A stretch of 64,000 nucleotides of DNA from Pseudomonadota bacterium (GTDB taxonomy: Bacteria; Pseudomonadota; Alphaproteobacteria; Rhizobiales; Devosiaceae). The translations under genes were made by a program, and so were the position numbers. Below the pieces are notes generated by a model. It had not been told where the DNA came from, did no database searches, and was given only the letters and a program-made list of their open reading frames with translations. This document shows, one piece after another, positions 9,267 through 17,326 of the stretch; within the stretch, counting starts at the first letter, position 1, and each line of letters starts with the position of its first letter. The DNA lies in assembly GCA_023431205.1 (NCBI GenBank), contig JAEYXQ010000037.1, forward strand, positions 1 through 64,000, in the 5' to 3' direction.

Positions 9267-9908
9267 TCAGCCGTTGGTCGGGCTGCCCTGCGGGTTCGGG
9301 TCGAGCGCACCAATGCCCTCAGGAGCCGGGGCGTCAGCCTGGGCCACAAGTGCTGCCTGTTCAATAGTTGCCAATTGCGCAGTAGACGCGCCGTTTGCAA
9401 CTGCGACCTGTCCAACGCCCACAATGGCGGCGGCAGCCACGGTTCGAACGGGAGAAGTTAGAGGCAGGGCTGCCACAGAGGCTTGAACCTGGGTAGCAAC
9501 CGCCACAGCCATATCTGCCCGCACGGCAGCCGGAAGCGCCTGCACAGCCGAGTTCAACCGAGCGGTGGCGGCGGCAACATTAGCAGCGTTGCCGGACTGC
9601 ACCGTCGCCTGGATTTCAACGATAGCACCAACAAGTTCAGCCCGCTGTGCCGGGGGCAGTTGCGCCACTGCGGTTTGCATGGCGGGGGGCAGAGCCGCCA
9701 CTGCCGCCACCGCGGCCCCAAACTGCGCGGGCGACAGACCCATCTGGAGCAGTGCGGCCCTTACGTCACCCGGCAGTGCGTTCAGCAATTCCAACTGTTC
9801 GGCGGAAAGGCTTGCCTCAATGGCCGTGGCGGTTTGTGAAAACGCCGGCTGAGCCACCGTCAGCGACAATGCCCCCGCGGTAAGGAGAATCGGTATTAGC
9901 TTCTTCAT
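9267..9908 (-). CDS. Ala-rich exported protein, 213 aa
   Basis: Small exported protein. Signal peptide MKKLIPILLTAGALSLTVAQ with cleavage at AFSQ. The mature part is extremely Ala-rich and arranged as amphipathic helices punctuated by short LP motifs (NALPGDVRAALLQ, AALPPAMQTAVAQ, LPPAQRAELVGA, QALPAAVRADM), about 15-45 residues apart, as in helical hairpin repeats. No cysteine, no catalytic motif. It lies alone on the minus strand between the ligase/polymerase gene and the chain-length regulator, with its own terminator. Role unknown; a structural or matrix protein of the envelope is one possibility. Confidence 0.75.
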   Translation of the reverse strand: MKKLIPILLTAGALSLTVAQPAFSQTATAIEASLSAEQLELLNALPGDVRAALLQMGLSPAQFGAAVAAVAALPPAMQTAVAQLPPAQRAELVGAIVEIQATVQSGNAANVAAATARLNSAVQALPAAVRADMAVAVATQVQASVAALPLTSPVRTVAAAAIVGVGQVAVANGASTAQLATIEQAALVAQADAPAPEGIGALDPNPQGSPTNG

Positions 9909-10361
9909 CGTGAATGTCCCTTACGCCCACGTTTACTGTTGATTAGCTACAAGCTTTTATTTGGGGCTGTCAAGAAGAGGTTTGCTCCCCAGGTGTTACA
10001 CTTCTGCATGGCTGCTAGTCAGGGTTAACGACCCCATGGATGTTCTGAGGTAGAAGGATCGGGTTATAGATCGTTGATTCAGTTGGCTTTGCGCGAGTGC
10101 AACCTTACGCTAGCGCGGGAGCTGCATCTTCCCTGCGCCCGCGTGGGGTGCCAGGGAAGAGCCTCAGCGCTGCGGTTGAAGGTCGCAATGTCTCCCGACG
10201 GCAGAAGACAACATCTTACTCAACTGTCCGTTTCGCGGGGCGAGCACGGAAACTACTTGGTCACGGACTCGTAGGCGTTATTCATCTCTGCACTTTGACG
10301 TTGCACCCTCCGAACTGCCGAGTGATAAGCAGGCGTAATTTTGTGCGGTTCAGGTGTATTG
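9909..10361. promoter_or_regulatory. 453-base divergent intergenic region
   Basis: It separates the Ala-rich protein gene (minus) from the PCP/BY-kinase gene (plus), so it must hold promoters for both. The 9940-10020 part is AT-richer. No operator repeat or known motif could be identified, and the small frames inside look like noise. Confidence 0.4.
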
Positions 10362-12512
10362 ATGGACGAACAGGAAATCGACGTGCGGGCAATCTTCGGC
10401 CTGCTGCGGCGCCGTTCCCGGCTGATTATCAGTGTGATGGTTGTGGTCCTCATAGCTACAGCCGGCGTGGTATTCTCCCTCAAGCCCGAATACACGGCCT
10501 CTTCTTTGGTGCTTGTCGATCCCTCGCGCAAAGACCTGCTGGACCCCGATCAAAGCACCACCAACAGTTCTGCTGACAGTGCCCGTGTCGACAGCGAGGT
10601 GGAGATTGTCAAGTCGACCCCCACGCTCCTTCAGGTCGTTGACCGGCTCGATCTGCTTGAGCATCCGGAATTCCGTCCTACCATCGGGTTACGTCAGCAG
10701 TTGCTGGCGTTTTTCCGGATCAGCGAGCCGACCTTGCCCACAGGCGAAGAGGCGCTGAGCGGGGTAGTCAGAGCGCTCGAAGGCTCTGTGTCAGTACGCC
10801 GCCGCGGCCTTACCTATCTGATTTCGATAGCTGCAGAAGCGCGATCACCGCAGACCGCCGCTGAGCTGGCGAACGCGGTGGCGGACGCCTATATCGCCTC
10901 CCAGATCGAATCCAAGACCCGCGCCATCCAGTCGTCTCTGAACCTGCTCGAGCCTCGTGTGGCGGAGGCCTCGCAAGCTCTGGCGGCAAGCGAAAGTGTG
11001 TTCGACACCTTTATCGAGGACAATCTGGACCGGATTGTTGAGGAGACGGGTAGGCAAGATATTGCCGCGCTCCGGCGTCAACTTGAGGAACAGGGTGAAG
11101 CGGGCACACGTCTGGGGTCCGTTGTTGAGTCAGCCTCAGCTGAACTGGCTGCGCTGGACTATGATGACCTTGTCCAGTCACTTCAATCTGAAGCCATCTC
11201 CACCCTCGAGCAGCAGCGTCGCGAGTTGAGCCAGCGCCTGGAAGTAGCTGTCGGGGAGGGAAGCGCCGAAGCTACCGACCTGCGGAACGCACTAGCCGGG
11301 TTGGAAGCTGACATCAGTGCTCAGGCCCAAGCGGAAATCGCCAGCCTGAGACAGGAGGTTGCTTCCATCCAGGAAGAAAGCAATGCTTTGCGGGACGAGA
11401 TCCGCCGCAATGTGCTGTCCAGCAACCTGCCGTCCCATATTCTGACCAATATCTACGAACTGCAGCAAAACGCTGCGTTAGCGCGCACCAACTATGAGCG
11501 GCTTGTTGCACGGGTCAACGAACTGCGCGCTCAGGCAGATCTTCAGGTGGCTGACAGTCGGGTCGTTGCACCTGCTGTGGCACCTTCCGCTCCGTCCTTT
11601 CCCAACACGCGTCTTATTCTGCTCATGGCAGCCATAGCCTCACTGGGGCTCGGGGTAGGACTGGCGTTCCTGGTGGAGAACTTCGTAGGGGGCATTACGT
11701 CCGCTGAGCAGTTGGAAAATCTGACGCGCCGTGGAGACGTCACGACCATTCCGCTTCAGAAGAACGTAAGGCGGCCGGATGGCAGTCAGTCCACCATCGC
11801 TGCGGATGCGATCACCTTGTCTCCCTTGTCTCAGTTTTCGGAAGCGTTTCGACGCCTGAGAGTACGGATCGACCAATCCATGGCCAATCCGGGCCAGCCC
11901 GGTGACGGAAGAGTGCAAGGGAAGGTCGTCGTGGTTACTTCCTCGATTCCCGTGGAAGGAAAAAGCACCACCGCCCTGGCGCTGGCTAGAACCTACAGCG
12001 CCTCCGGCCGAAACGTTCTTCTTATTGATGGCGATCTGAGGAAGCCGGCAATCCATCGGCAGCTAGATCTCCAGCCATCCGACGGTCTGTTTGAATTCCT
12101 CTCTGGCGAGCTGCAGTCAGATCTTGCAAGGATCATCGTCAAGGACCCGCTCTCGAACGCGAGTGTTCTTCTTGGAGCACGTCACAGCGAAACTCCAACC
12201 GAACAGTTGCTCGCCAGTGCGCCCTTCCAGCGACTTATTACAGCTGCCAGATCGGCCTACGAGATCGTTGTGATCGACACAGCGCCGATCGGGGTGGTCG
12301 TAGACGGAGTGTACGAATTGCAGCTTGCCGATGCGGTTGTGTTCGTCACACGATGGGCGAACACCACGCAGCGGGAGGTGGTTCGATCGCTCGCGGCAGT
12401 CGAGCAGTCAAAAAAGCACCCCGATGTTCCAGTCGTGATCGCCCTGACGCAGCAGCCGGTCTCGGGCCGAGCGTATCAGGGCAAGTACTCCTCCTATTAT
12501 GCCGCAACATGA
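10362..12512 (+). CDS. polysaccharide co-polymerase / BY-kinase (Wzz-Wzc/ExoP-type)
   Basis: Inner-membrane chain-length regulator with a cytoplasmic tyrosine autokinase. Start at ATG 10362 with AGGTG upstream; TTG 10341 is in frame but less good. Domains: Wzz segment (residues about 5-100) with first membrane helix LIISVMVVVLIATAGVVFSL, a long periplasmic coiled-coil part (about 170-400), second membrane helix near 415-440 (LILLMAAIASLGLGVGLAFL), then the kinase. Walker A VEGKSTT at 531-537, Walker A' LLIDGDLRKP near 560, Walker B VIDTAP at 637-642. The C-terminus has a short Tyr cluster (AYQGKYSSYYAAT), the usual autophosphorylation tail. It controls polymer length and export in Wzx/Wzy systems. 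Confidence 0.92.
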   Translation: MDEQEIDVRAIFGLLRRRSRLIISVMVVVLIATAGVVFSLKPEYTASSLVLVDPSRKDLLDPDQSTTNSSADSARVDSEVEIVKSTPTLLQVVDRLDLLEHPEFRPTIGLRQQLLAFFRISEPTLPTGEEALSGVVRALEGSVSVRRRGLTYLISIAAEARSPQTAAELANAVADAYIASQIESKTRAIQSSLNLLEPRVAEASQALAASESVFDTFIEDNLDRIVEETGRQDIAALRRQLEEQGEAGTRLGSVVESASAELAALDYDDLVQSLQSEAISTLEQQRRELSQRLEVAVGEGSAEATDLRNALAGLEADISAQAQAEIASLRQEVASIQEESNALRDEIRRNVLSSNLPSHILTNIYELQQNAALARTNYERLVARVNELRAQADLQVADSRVVAPAVAPSAPSFPNTRLILLMAAIASLGLGVGLAFLVENFVGGITSAEQLENLTRRGDVTTIPLQKNVRRPDGSQSTIAADAITLSPLSQFSEAFRRLRVRIDQSMANPGQPGDGRVQGKVVVVTSSIPVEGKSTTALALARTYSASGRNVLLIDGDLRKPAIHRQLDLQPSDGLFEFLSGELQSDLARIIVKDPLSNASVLLGARHSETPTEQLLASAPFQRLITAARSAYEIVVIDTAPIGVVVDGVYELQLADAVVFVTRWANTTQREVVRSLAAVEQSKKHPDVPVVIALTQQPVSGRAYQGKYSSYYAAT

Positions 12513-12583
12513 TCCGGCACGGCAGCAGACCTGCCTTGCGCGCTGCCTGATTGCTGTCGCGCTCCCCCGGCGAAAGGGGCTGT

Positions 12584-12608
12584 TGTCCGACGGTCGGTTT
12601 GTCGCACA
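12584..12608. other. degenerate copy of the recombinase-like site
   Basis: TGTCCGA at the left and TCGCACA at the right bracket a central part containing GTCGGT. It is 25 bases long and lies 44 bases upstream of the better site at 12628, to which it is clearly related (shared TTGTCCGA, GTCGGT and ACATT). Confidence 0.4.
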
Positions 12609-12627
12609 TTCCCCGAGGTAGGGCCGT

Positions 12628-12653
12628 TGTCCGATAGTCGGTCTTATCGGACA
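12628..12653. other. candidate tyrosine-recombinase site (left end of cassette)
   Basis: A perfect inverted repeat: left arm TGTCCGATA (12628-12636), 8-base spacer GTCGGTCT, right arm TATCGGACA (12645-12653). Arm length and spacer size are those of tyrosine-recombinase core sites. The 14 bases ATAGTCGGTCTTAT at 12634-12647, which include the whole spacer, recur exactly at 17309-17322 on the far side of the recombinase gene. Assignment as an attachment site is inference. Confidence 0.55.
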
Positions 12654-12967
12654 TTTGACGGGTTTCCTGACGATCCCTTTGGGCAAGGGCAGGGGGCCGG
12701 GGGGTGCGCAGCAAGGCAGCCTGCACGAGCACGGCCCCGTCGATCCAGCTGGCCTGAGGCCCCCGTCCGGGCGGCCGGCGCGGCATCCGTGGGGCTGCCG
12801 CGCCGAGGAGAAAAGCCGGTGCGTCACGCAATGGAACCGGCGTCGAACTCCCGGCAACTGTTCACGTCTCCTGCGCAAGTACCCGTTTGCTCAGGCGATT
12901 CCACCAGCTTCAGCTCGCGTTAACCATGCTGAACGATTGATGCCGGAGCCGGGTTGACGGCACGAAA

Positions 12968-13040
12968 AGCCGCTCCCATCTTGCGGCAGGAGGCACCATC
13001 CCGGTGTCTTCACGATTGGTGGCGCCTCGAGAGAGCGGCT
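12968..13040 (+). promoter_or_regulatory. foldable leader upstream of the GIY-YIG gene
   Basis: AGCCGCTC (12968-12975) pairs perfectly with GAGCGGCT (13033-13040). Inside, GAGGC and ACCA can pair with TGGT and GCCTC around a three-base bulge. The structure ends 61 bases before the start codon. It may be a structured 5' leader or a small RNA; no known riboswitch class is recognised. Confidence 0.35.
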
Positions 13041-13101
13041 ACCGGGTCCGCGCCAACGGTCCCCGGCAGCCTGACCACCGTAACCTGTCTGAGAGGCTAC
13101 A

Positions 13102-14328
13102 ATGGCTGCGTCCATTTTCGACGCCTGCGCTATTGCGGGCAAGTGCGTTTCTCCTTTCTTCAACACGATCGATCCGACCGGCACGGGCATCGACGCCCCG
13201 GGCCTCGTCAAGCATTGGGCCATTACCTACGAGGTCCAGGTCCGCGTCATCGCCGCGGTGCTCGAAACGGATTCGGCGACGATTGCGGACCTGATCGAGG
13301 TCCTGCCGGGTCACTGCGCGCCGGTCGAGGCGGTGATGGCCATGGTGGAGGCTGGCTTCCTCCGCCGTGAACCGGGCGAAATCGGACCCCATACCCGGAT
13401 CTATCTGCCGACGGGCGCTTCGGAGAACGGGGCAGGGGGGAGCAGTGCGCCCACGGTTCCGCCCCCCGGTTCCAACGAGCCGGGCGGCAGCAACATCGTC
13501 GAGTTTCGCTCGTCGGTCACCCACACGGGTGCGATCGGTTTTGTGCCTGAAATCTTCGTGGTGGATTTTGCCGACCGCCTGGATCTGCCGCCCGAGATCA
13601 AGGGACCGATCATCTATTGCGCGCTCGACGGCAAAACCGCCTATGTGGGCAAGTCTTGTCGCGGCCGGAAGCGCATCCTTGATCCGCATCTGCGCGGCTT
13701 TGACCGCCTGCTGGTCATCCGTGATGCCGCCGGTCACATGACCGAGCGCCAGGCCGGGGTCGCCGAGCGGATCCTCGGGCTTATCGTAAGTGGGCTCCCC
13801 GGCTATCAGCTGGACAAGGGTGTGCTCCCCCATGGCGCGCACGGCGACTTCGCTGAGTATCTCCAGCTGCGCCTTTTTGCGGCGCTGGGCTTGTGCCTCG
13901 GCAAGGAAGCCGGCTTCGGCTTCGCCGATGTGCCGGTGCTGAACCTGGTGGTTGGGGCGGAGGGCGATCCCAAGCGCTCGGGCTTTGAGGACCCGCTTCA
14001 TCTCGATGGCACGAACTACCACCTCTATGCCGCTGGCATCAATGCCGAGGCGACGGAACATGAGGGCGACTGGATCATCCATCCCGGCAGCGAGGTGCGC
14101 TCGCGGCTCACGCGCTCGGCCACATCCGTCGTCAACAGTCTGCGCAATGAATGGCTCTTCTCCGGCATCCTGGCCGAGGAAGAGGGGCGGTTCCGTCTGA
14201 CCGAGCCCGTCGGCTTTTCATCGGGGACCGCTGCTGCGAATTTCCTGATCGGCTCGAAGGGCCCGAACCTTTCCGCCTGGACGCGGCGCGCGGCTGACGG
14301 TCCCGACTGCCTTCCGCCCGCGGCGTAG
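13102..14328 (+). CDS. GIY-YIG nuclease with C-terminal DUF4357, 408 aa
   Basis: Predicted endonuclease. Residues 1-115 form a helical, winged-helix-like region of unknown function (note KHWAITYEVQVRVIAAVLE). A Gly/Ser/Pro linker spans about 110-135. The GIY-YIG core follows: IYC at 171-173 and AYVGKS from 180, an Arg-rich GRKRILDPH with the conserved R and H, FDRLLVI, and the metal-binding Glu in AERILGLI near 225. The C-terminus from about 310 matches DUF4357 (GDWIIHPGSEVRS, then SSGTAAANFLIGSKGPN and a Trp). Such nucleases are found near restriction and defence genes. GAGAGG precedes the start. It is first in a cassette with a protease and a recombinase. Whether it cuts DNA or RNA is unknown. 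Confidence 0.8.
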   Translation: MAASIFDACAIAGKCVSPFFNTIDPTGTGIDAPGLVKHWAITYEVQVRVIAAVLETDSATIADLIEVLPGHCAPVEAVMAMVEAGFLRREPGEIGPHTRIYLPTGASENGAGGSSAPTVPPPGSNEPGGSNIVEFRSSVTHTGAIGFVPEIFVVDFADRLDLPPEIKGPIIYCALDGKTAYVGKSCRGRKRILDPHLRGFDRLLVIRDAAGHMTERQAGVAERILGLIVSGLPGYQLDKGVLPHGAHGDFAEYLQLRLFAALGLCLGKEAGFGFADVPVLNLVVGAEGDPKRSGFEDPLHLDGTNYHLYAAGINAEATEHEGDWIIHPGSEVRSRLTRSATSVVNSLRNEWLFSGILAEEEGRFRLTEPVGFSSGTAAANFLIGSKGPNLSAWTRRAADGPDCLPPAA

Positions 14329-14372
14329 TCCAGGCCAGCCGCATCACCCCACCCCTTTTCTTCTCAGTGAAA

Positions 14373-14391
14373 GGACTCCCCTCGGGAGTCC
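14373..14391 (+). promoter_or_regulatory. hairpin just upstream of the protease ribosome site
   Basis: GGACTCCC and GGGAGTCC form a perfect eight-pair GC-rich stem with a CTC loop. It lies three bases before the GGAG ribosome site of the protease gene and 45 bases after the nuclease stop. No T tract follows, so it is not a simple terminator. It could limit translation, protect mRNA or attenuate. Confidence 0.5.
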
Positions 14392-14403
14392 CCTGGAGAA
14401 CTC

Positions 14404-16320
14404 ATGCGTAAATTCCCTCGCGTTCAGGTCCAGAACCAGGACGAAGACGCGCCGCCGCGCGATGTCGTGGACGTCGCAGCCATTCTGGCAAAGCTCGCCC
14501 TCAACCAGCTGATCGGCAAGAAACTCCACCGTTCCCTCGAGCACCAGCCCGGCACCGTCGTCCTGATTGAGGTGCCGAGCGACAGCTGGGTCACGGCCCT
14601 TCGTCGCCAGCTTGACCGCAACTACGCCGACGCCGTCGCGCAAGGCTACCGCCCCGGCAAACGCACCAGCAGCTCTGCCCAGGAGGAGGACAGCCTCGTT
14701 TCTGCCCAGCGCAGCGGCAGTGCGGTGATTGCCATTTCCACTGATGTGCAAGGGCTGGTGCCGATGTCGCTCCGCGCTGCCGCCGATGTGACGCTGCAAT
14801 TTACGGGTCTCAGCCGGCGGTCGCTGCGCGAGGCCATTTCGGAGGTCACTGGCAAGCGCGCTCGTGGTGTGCGCGCCGAAGACGCTGCCCTTGACCTTCC
14901 CGAACTCTGCGCCGCCCTGCGTCCGGGATCGCAGCCTCGCGATTGTCTGCGCCGCCTTCGCATCGCGTCCCTGCGTCAACAGAGTGCCCGAATCCCGGAC
15001 AGCAATATCCCTCCCGTTACCGAACTCCCCCTCTCGCCTCGGGTGCGCGCCTGGAGCGAGGAACTGCTCATCCGTCTCGGCCAGCTCGAGAAAGGCGAGC
15101 TTACCGCGCGTGATGCTCCCTTCACCCTCCTTGCCGGTCCTCCCGGCACCGGCAAGACCGTTCTGGCGCAGGCTATCGCGCGAGCAGCCGGGTGGCAGTT
15201 TGTCGGAACCAGCGTCAAGGACTGGTTCGAGCATTCCGATGGTCATCTTGGTGGCGTCACTCGCGCCGCCGCCGAGTTCTTCCGTGAGGTGGAAGAAAAA
15301 AATCGAACTTTGGGTTTCGTTGATGAGCTGGATGCGCTGCCAGATAGACGGGCTCTCGCACCTGAGCACCGCGAGTGGTGGAACACGGTCATTACCGGGG
15401 TCCTGCTCAACATTGACAAGCTGCGGCGGTCCTCAAAATCGGTGCTCCTGCTGGCGGCAAGCAATTACCCGGAGCGTATCGACTCGGCTGTCCTGCGCCA
15501 CGGCCGGATCGGCCAGACGATCACCGTCAACCCGCCGCGCACCCGTGCGGAAGTCGCCGATCTCTTCCGCTTCCACGTTGGGAGCGATCTTGCAGTGCCG
15601 GAGCTGGAGCGTGTCGTCGACATCGCTTTTGCTTTTGGCTTGCCGACGCCGGCAGCGATCGCAGGTTGGGTCGGCATGGCGAAGTCGAACGCATTGGCTG
15701 GCTCGCGCCGGCTGACCGCGGAGGACCTCGAACATGCCATGATCGGAAAGGACGATCGCACTAATGCCGAGCTCCGGCGTGTTGCGGTCCATGAGGCAGG
15801 TCATGCCATCGTTGCGGCTGTCCTGGGCGTTCCGGTCAGTGCGGTGTCGGTGCTGAAGAATGGCGGATCTGCCGGATCGATGGTGAGCGATCTCAGCGCC
15901 CTCTATATGGACCGCGCTCGGATCGAGGATCTGGTCACGATCGCTCTCGCCGGTCGCGCGGCAGACCTCGAACTGCTTGGCCGCTGTGATGCCGGAGCTC
16001 GCACTGACCTCGCCATGGCAACCCAACTCCTGTTCGAAGCGCAGTTCCGGTCCGGTCTCTTCGATCAACTGTTGTCATTCGACCTCGATGCGTCCCGCCT
16101 GCATGAACTCGACCTCGCCACGCGCGCTGGGCTCGAGAAGCGGTTGCAGCAGCTCATGATGCGCTCGCGTCATCTGGTGCTCGAAAATCGGCATCTCATC
16201 GACACCTTGGCCCAGCGTCTTGTGCACCGGCGCGTCGTGTCGGGCGAAGAACTGCACCAGATCGCCGGCACGGTGTCAGCCACCGCCTTGGACGCTGCAG
16301 ATCCAGGGAGGCTGACATGA
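14404..16320 (+). CDS. soluble FtsH-like AAA+ zinc metalloprotease (M41), 638 aa
   Basis: ATP-dependent protease. Residues 1-200 are a novel N-terminal region with no hydrophobic membrane segment, unlike housekeeping FtsH which has two. AAA+ module: Walker A GPPGTGKT at 245-252, Walker B FVDELDALP with D307/E308, then a sensor-1 AASNYPERID and an arginine-finger-like RHGRIGQ. Peptidase M41 module: zinc motif HEAGH at 463-467 and GARTDLAMAT near 532-541, which carries the third ligand Asp, so the protease site looks complete. A GGAG site precedes ATG 14404. Its stop overlaps the recombinase start by four bases (ATGA). It presumably unfolds and degrades a specific protein; target unknown. Membrane-free M41 proteases of this kind occur in accessory islands. 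Confidence 0.85.
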   Translation: MRKFPRVQVQNQDEDAPPRDVVDVAAILAKLALNQLIGKKLHRSLEHQPGTVVLIEVPSDSWVTALRRQLDRNYADAVAQGYRPGKRTSSSAQEEDSLVSAQRSGSAVIAISTDVQGLVPMSLRAAADVTLQFTGLSRRSLREAISEVTGKRARGVRAEDAALDLPELCAALRPGSQPRDCLRRLRIASLRQQSARIPDSNIPPVTELPLSPRVRAWSEELLIRLGQLEKGELTARDAPFTLLAGPPGTGKTVLAQAIARAAGWQFVGTSVKDWFEHSDGHLGGVTRAAAEFFREVEEKNRTLGFVDELDALPDRRALAPEHREWWNTVITGVLLNIDKLRRSSKSVLLLAASNYPERIDSAVLRHGRIGQTITVNPPRTRAEVADLFRFHVGSDLAVPELERVVDIAFAFGLPTPAAIAGWVGMAKSNALAGSRRLTAEDLEHAMIGKDDRTNAELRRVAVHEAGHAIVAAVLGVPVSAVSVLKNGGSAGSMVSDLSALYMDRARIEDLVTIALAGRAADLELLGRCDAGARTDLAMATQLLFEAQFRSGLFDQLLSFDLDASRLHELDLATRAGLEKRLQQLMMRSRHLVLENRHLIDTLAQRLVHRRVVSGEELHQIAGTVSATALDAADPGRLT

Positions 16321-17204
16321 GCGACTGGCGCAAGGAACTCGAGCGCCTTGAAGGCGCCTATAGCGATCATACCCTGCGCGGCTATGCAGCGGATATGCAG
16401 CAGTTCGAATTCTGGTGCAGCAGCCGTGGCCACATCGCTCTGCCAGCCCGTCCGGAAACGCTGGTCGCGTATGTGAACGAGGAGGCGCAGCGTCTGCTGC
16501 CCTCCACCCTGGGGCGCCGGCTATGCGGTGTCGCCCGTATTCACCGTCTGCTGCGGCACCCTGATCCCAGCAAGGATGAGGATGTGAAGCTGGCCGTCCG
16601 ACGGGCACGGCGCAAGAAGCCAGCGCGCCCCAACCAGGCATTGGGTGTCACCGCCAAAATCAGGGACTGTTTGATCAAAGAGTGCACGGACGATCTGATT
16701 GGCCTTCGCGATGAGATCCTGCTTCGAGTGGGCTTCGACACACTCTGCCGCAGGGGAGAGCTCGTTTCGCTCCGTGCCGACGATCTGTTCGAAAACGAGC
16801 GAGGCAATCTGTCGATCCTGGTACGTCGCGCGAAGAACGACCCCACAGGTGAGGGCAGGGTGGCTCCGCTCTCAACAAAGACGTCGGAACGTGTTCGTCA
16901 CTGGCTCGAGGTGGCCAGGATTGTGGACGGTGCGCTGCTGCGCCCGATCTATGACGACAAGGTCTTGCGCCGGTTTCTTGATCCGGTGGTGGTCTCTCGG
17001 GTTCTGAAGAAGTTGGCTCATCGGCACGAACAAGGAAGTAAGCTCGAGGAGGGGGTTTCCGGCCATTCACTCCGCGTTGGAGCGGTTCAACAGCTCACGA
17101 TCGATGGCCATGGTGTCCTGCAGATCATGCGGGCTGGGGGCTGGAAGTCCATGGATGTGGTGGCTCGCTACATCGAAAATGTCGACCTCGACCTCTGGAG
17201 CTGA
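16317..17204 (+). CDS. tyrosine recombinase / integrase, 295 aa
   Basis: Site-specific recombinase of the phage integrase superfamily. N-terminal SAM-like core-binding domain (residues about 10-95, with HTLRGYAADMQQFEFWC). Catalytic domain: first Arg R145 in TLCRRGEL, Lys in RRAKNDP near 167-173, H250-x-x-R253 in GHSLRVG, Trp in GGWKS in place of the second His (common), and nucleophile Tyr285 in YIENVD. All residues needed for activity are present. Start overlaps the protease stop by four bases, so it is translationally coupled and part of the same transcript. It most likely moves the cassette at 12.6-17.3 kb; the paired 14-base cores on either side support this. Confidence 0.9.
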   Translation: MSDWRKELERLEGAYSDHTLRGYAADMQQFEFWCSSRGHIALPARPETLVAYVNEEAQRLLPSTLGRRLCGVARIHRLLRHPDPSKDEDVKLAVRRARRKKPARPNQALGVTAKIRDCLIKECTDDLIGLRDEILLRVGFDTLCRRGELVSLRADDLFENERGNLSILVRRAKNDPTGEGRVAPLSTKTSERVRHWLEVARIVDGALLRPIYDDKVLRRFLDPVVVSRVLKKLAHRHEQGSKLEEGVSGHSLRVGAVQQLTIDGHGVLQIMRAGGWKSMDVVARYIENVDLDLWS

Positions 17205-17308
17205 AAGCCGCCGCGCGCGCCAAGCGAGTACATGCGCATGATCGAACCAGGTTAGGAATTGCTGCAGGGACGCACCTGTGCGCTCGACAACCCTGTTTTT
17301 CGCTCGTC

Positions 17309-17322
17309 ATAGTCGGTCTTAT
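17309..17322. other. candidate attachment core, right end of cassette
   Basis: ATAGTCGGTCTTAT is identical to 12634-12647 and in the same orientation. It lies 105 bases beyond the recombinase stop. The arms beyond the core differ from the left site, as expected of hybrid attachment sites. It abuts the end of an IS3 remnant. Confidence 0.5.
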
Positions 17323-17326
17323 AGGG

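Larger units (their letters stand above)
12513..13101. other. 589-base junction region before the nuclease gene
   Basis: No gene is supported. It holds the two recombinase-like sites and the foldable leader listed separately. Composition and the lack of codon structure argue against the overlapping minus-strand frames of about 150 codons. Confidence 0.5.

Noticed and set aside
12346..12878. Two overlapping minus-strand frames of 156-161 codons upstream of the nuclease gene
   Set aside because: They overlap the BY-kinase 3' end, are Arg/Pro-rich as expected of antisense frames in GC-rich DNA and have no ribosome site or motif.
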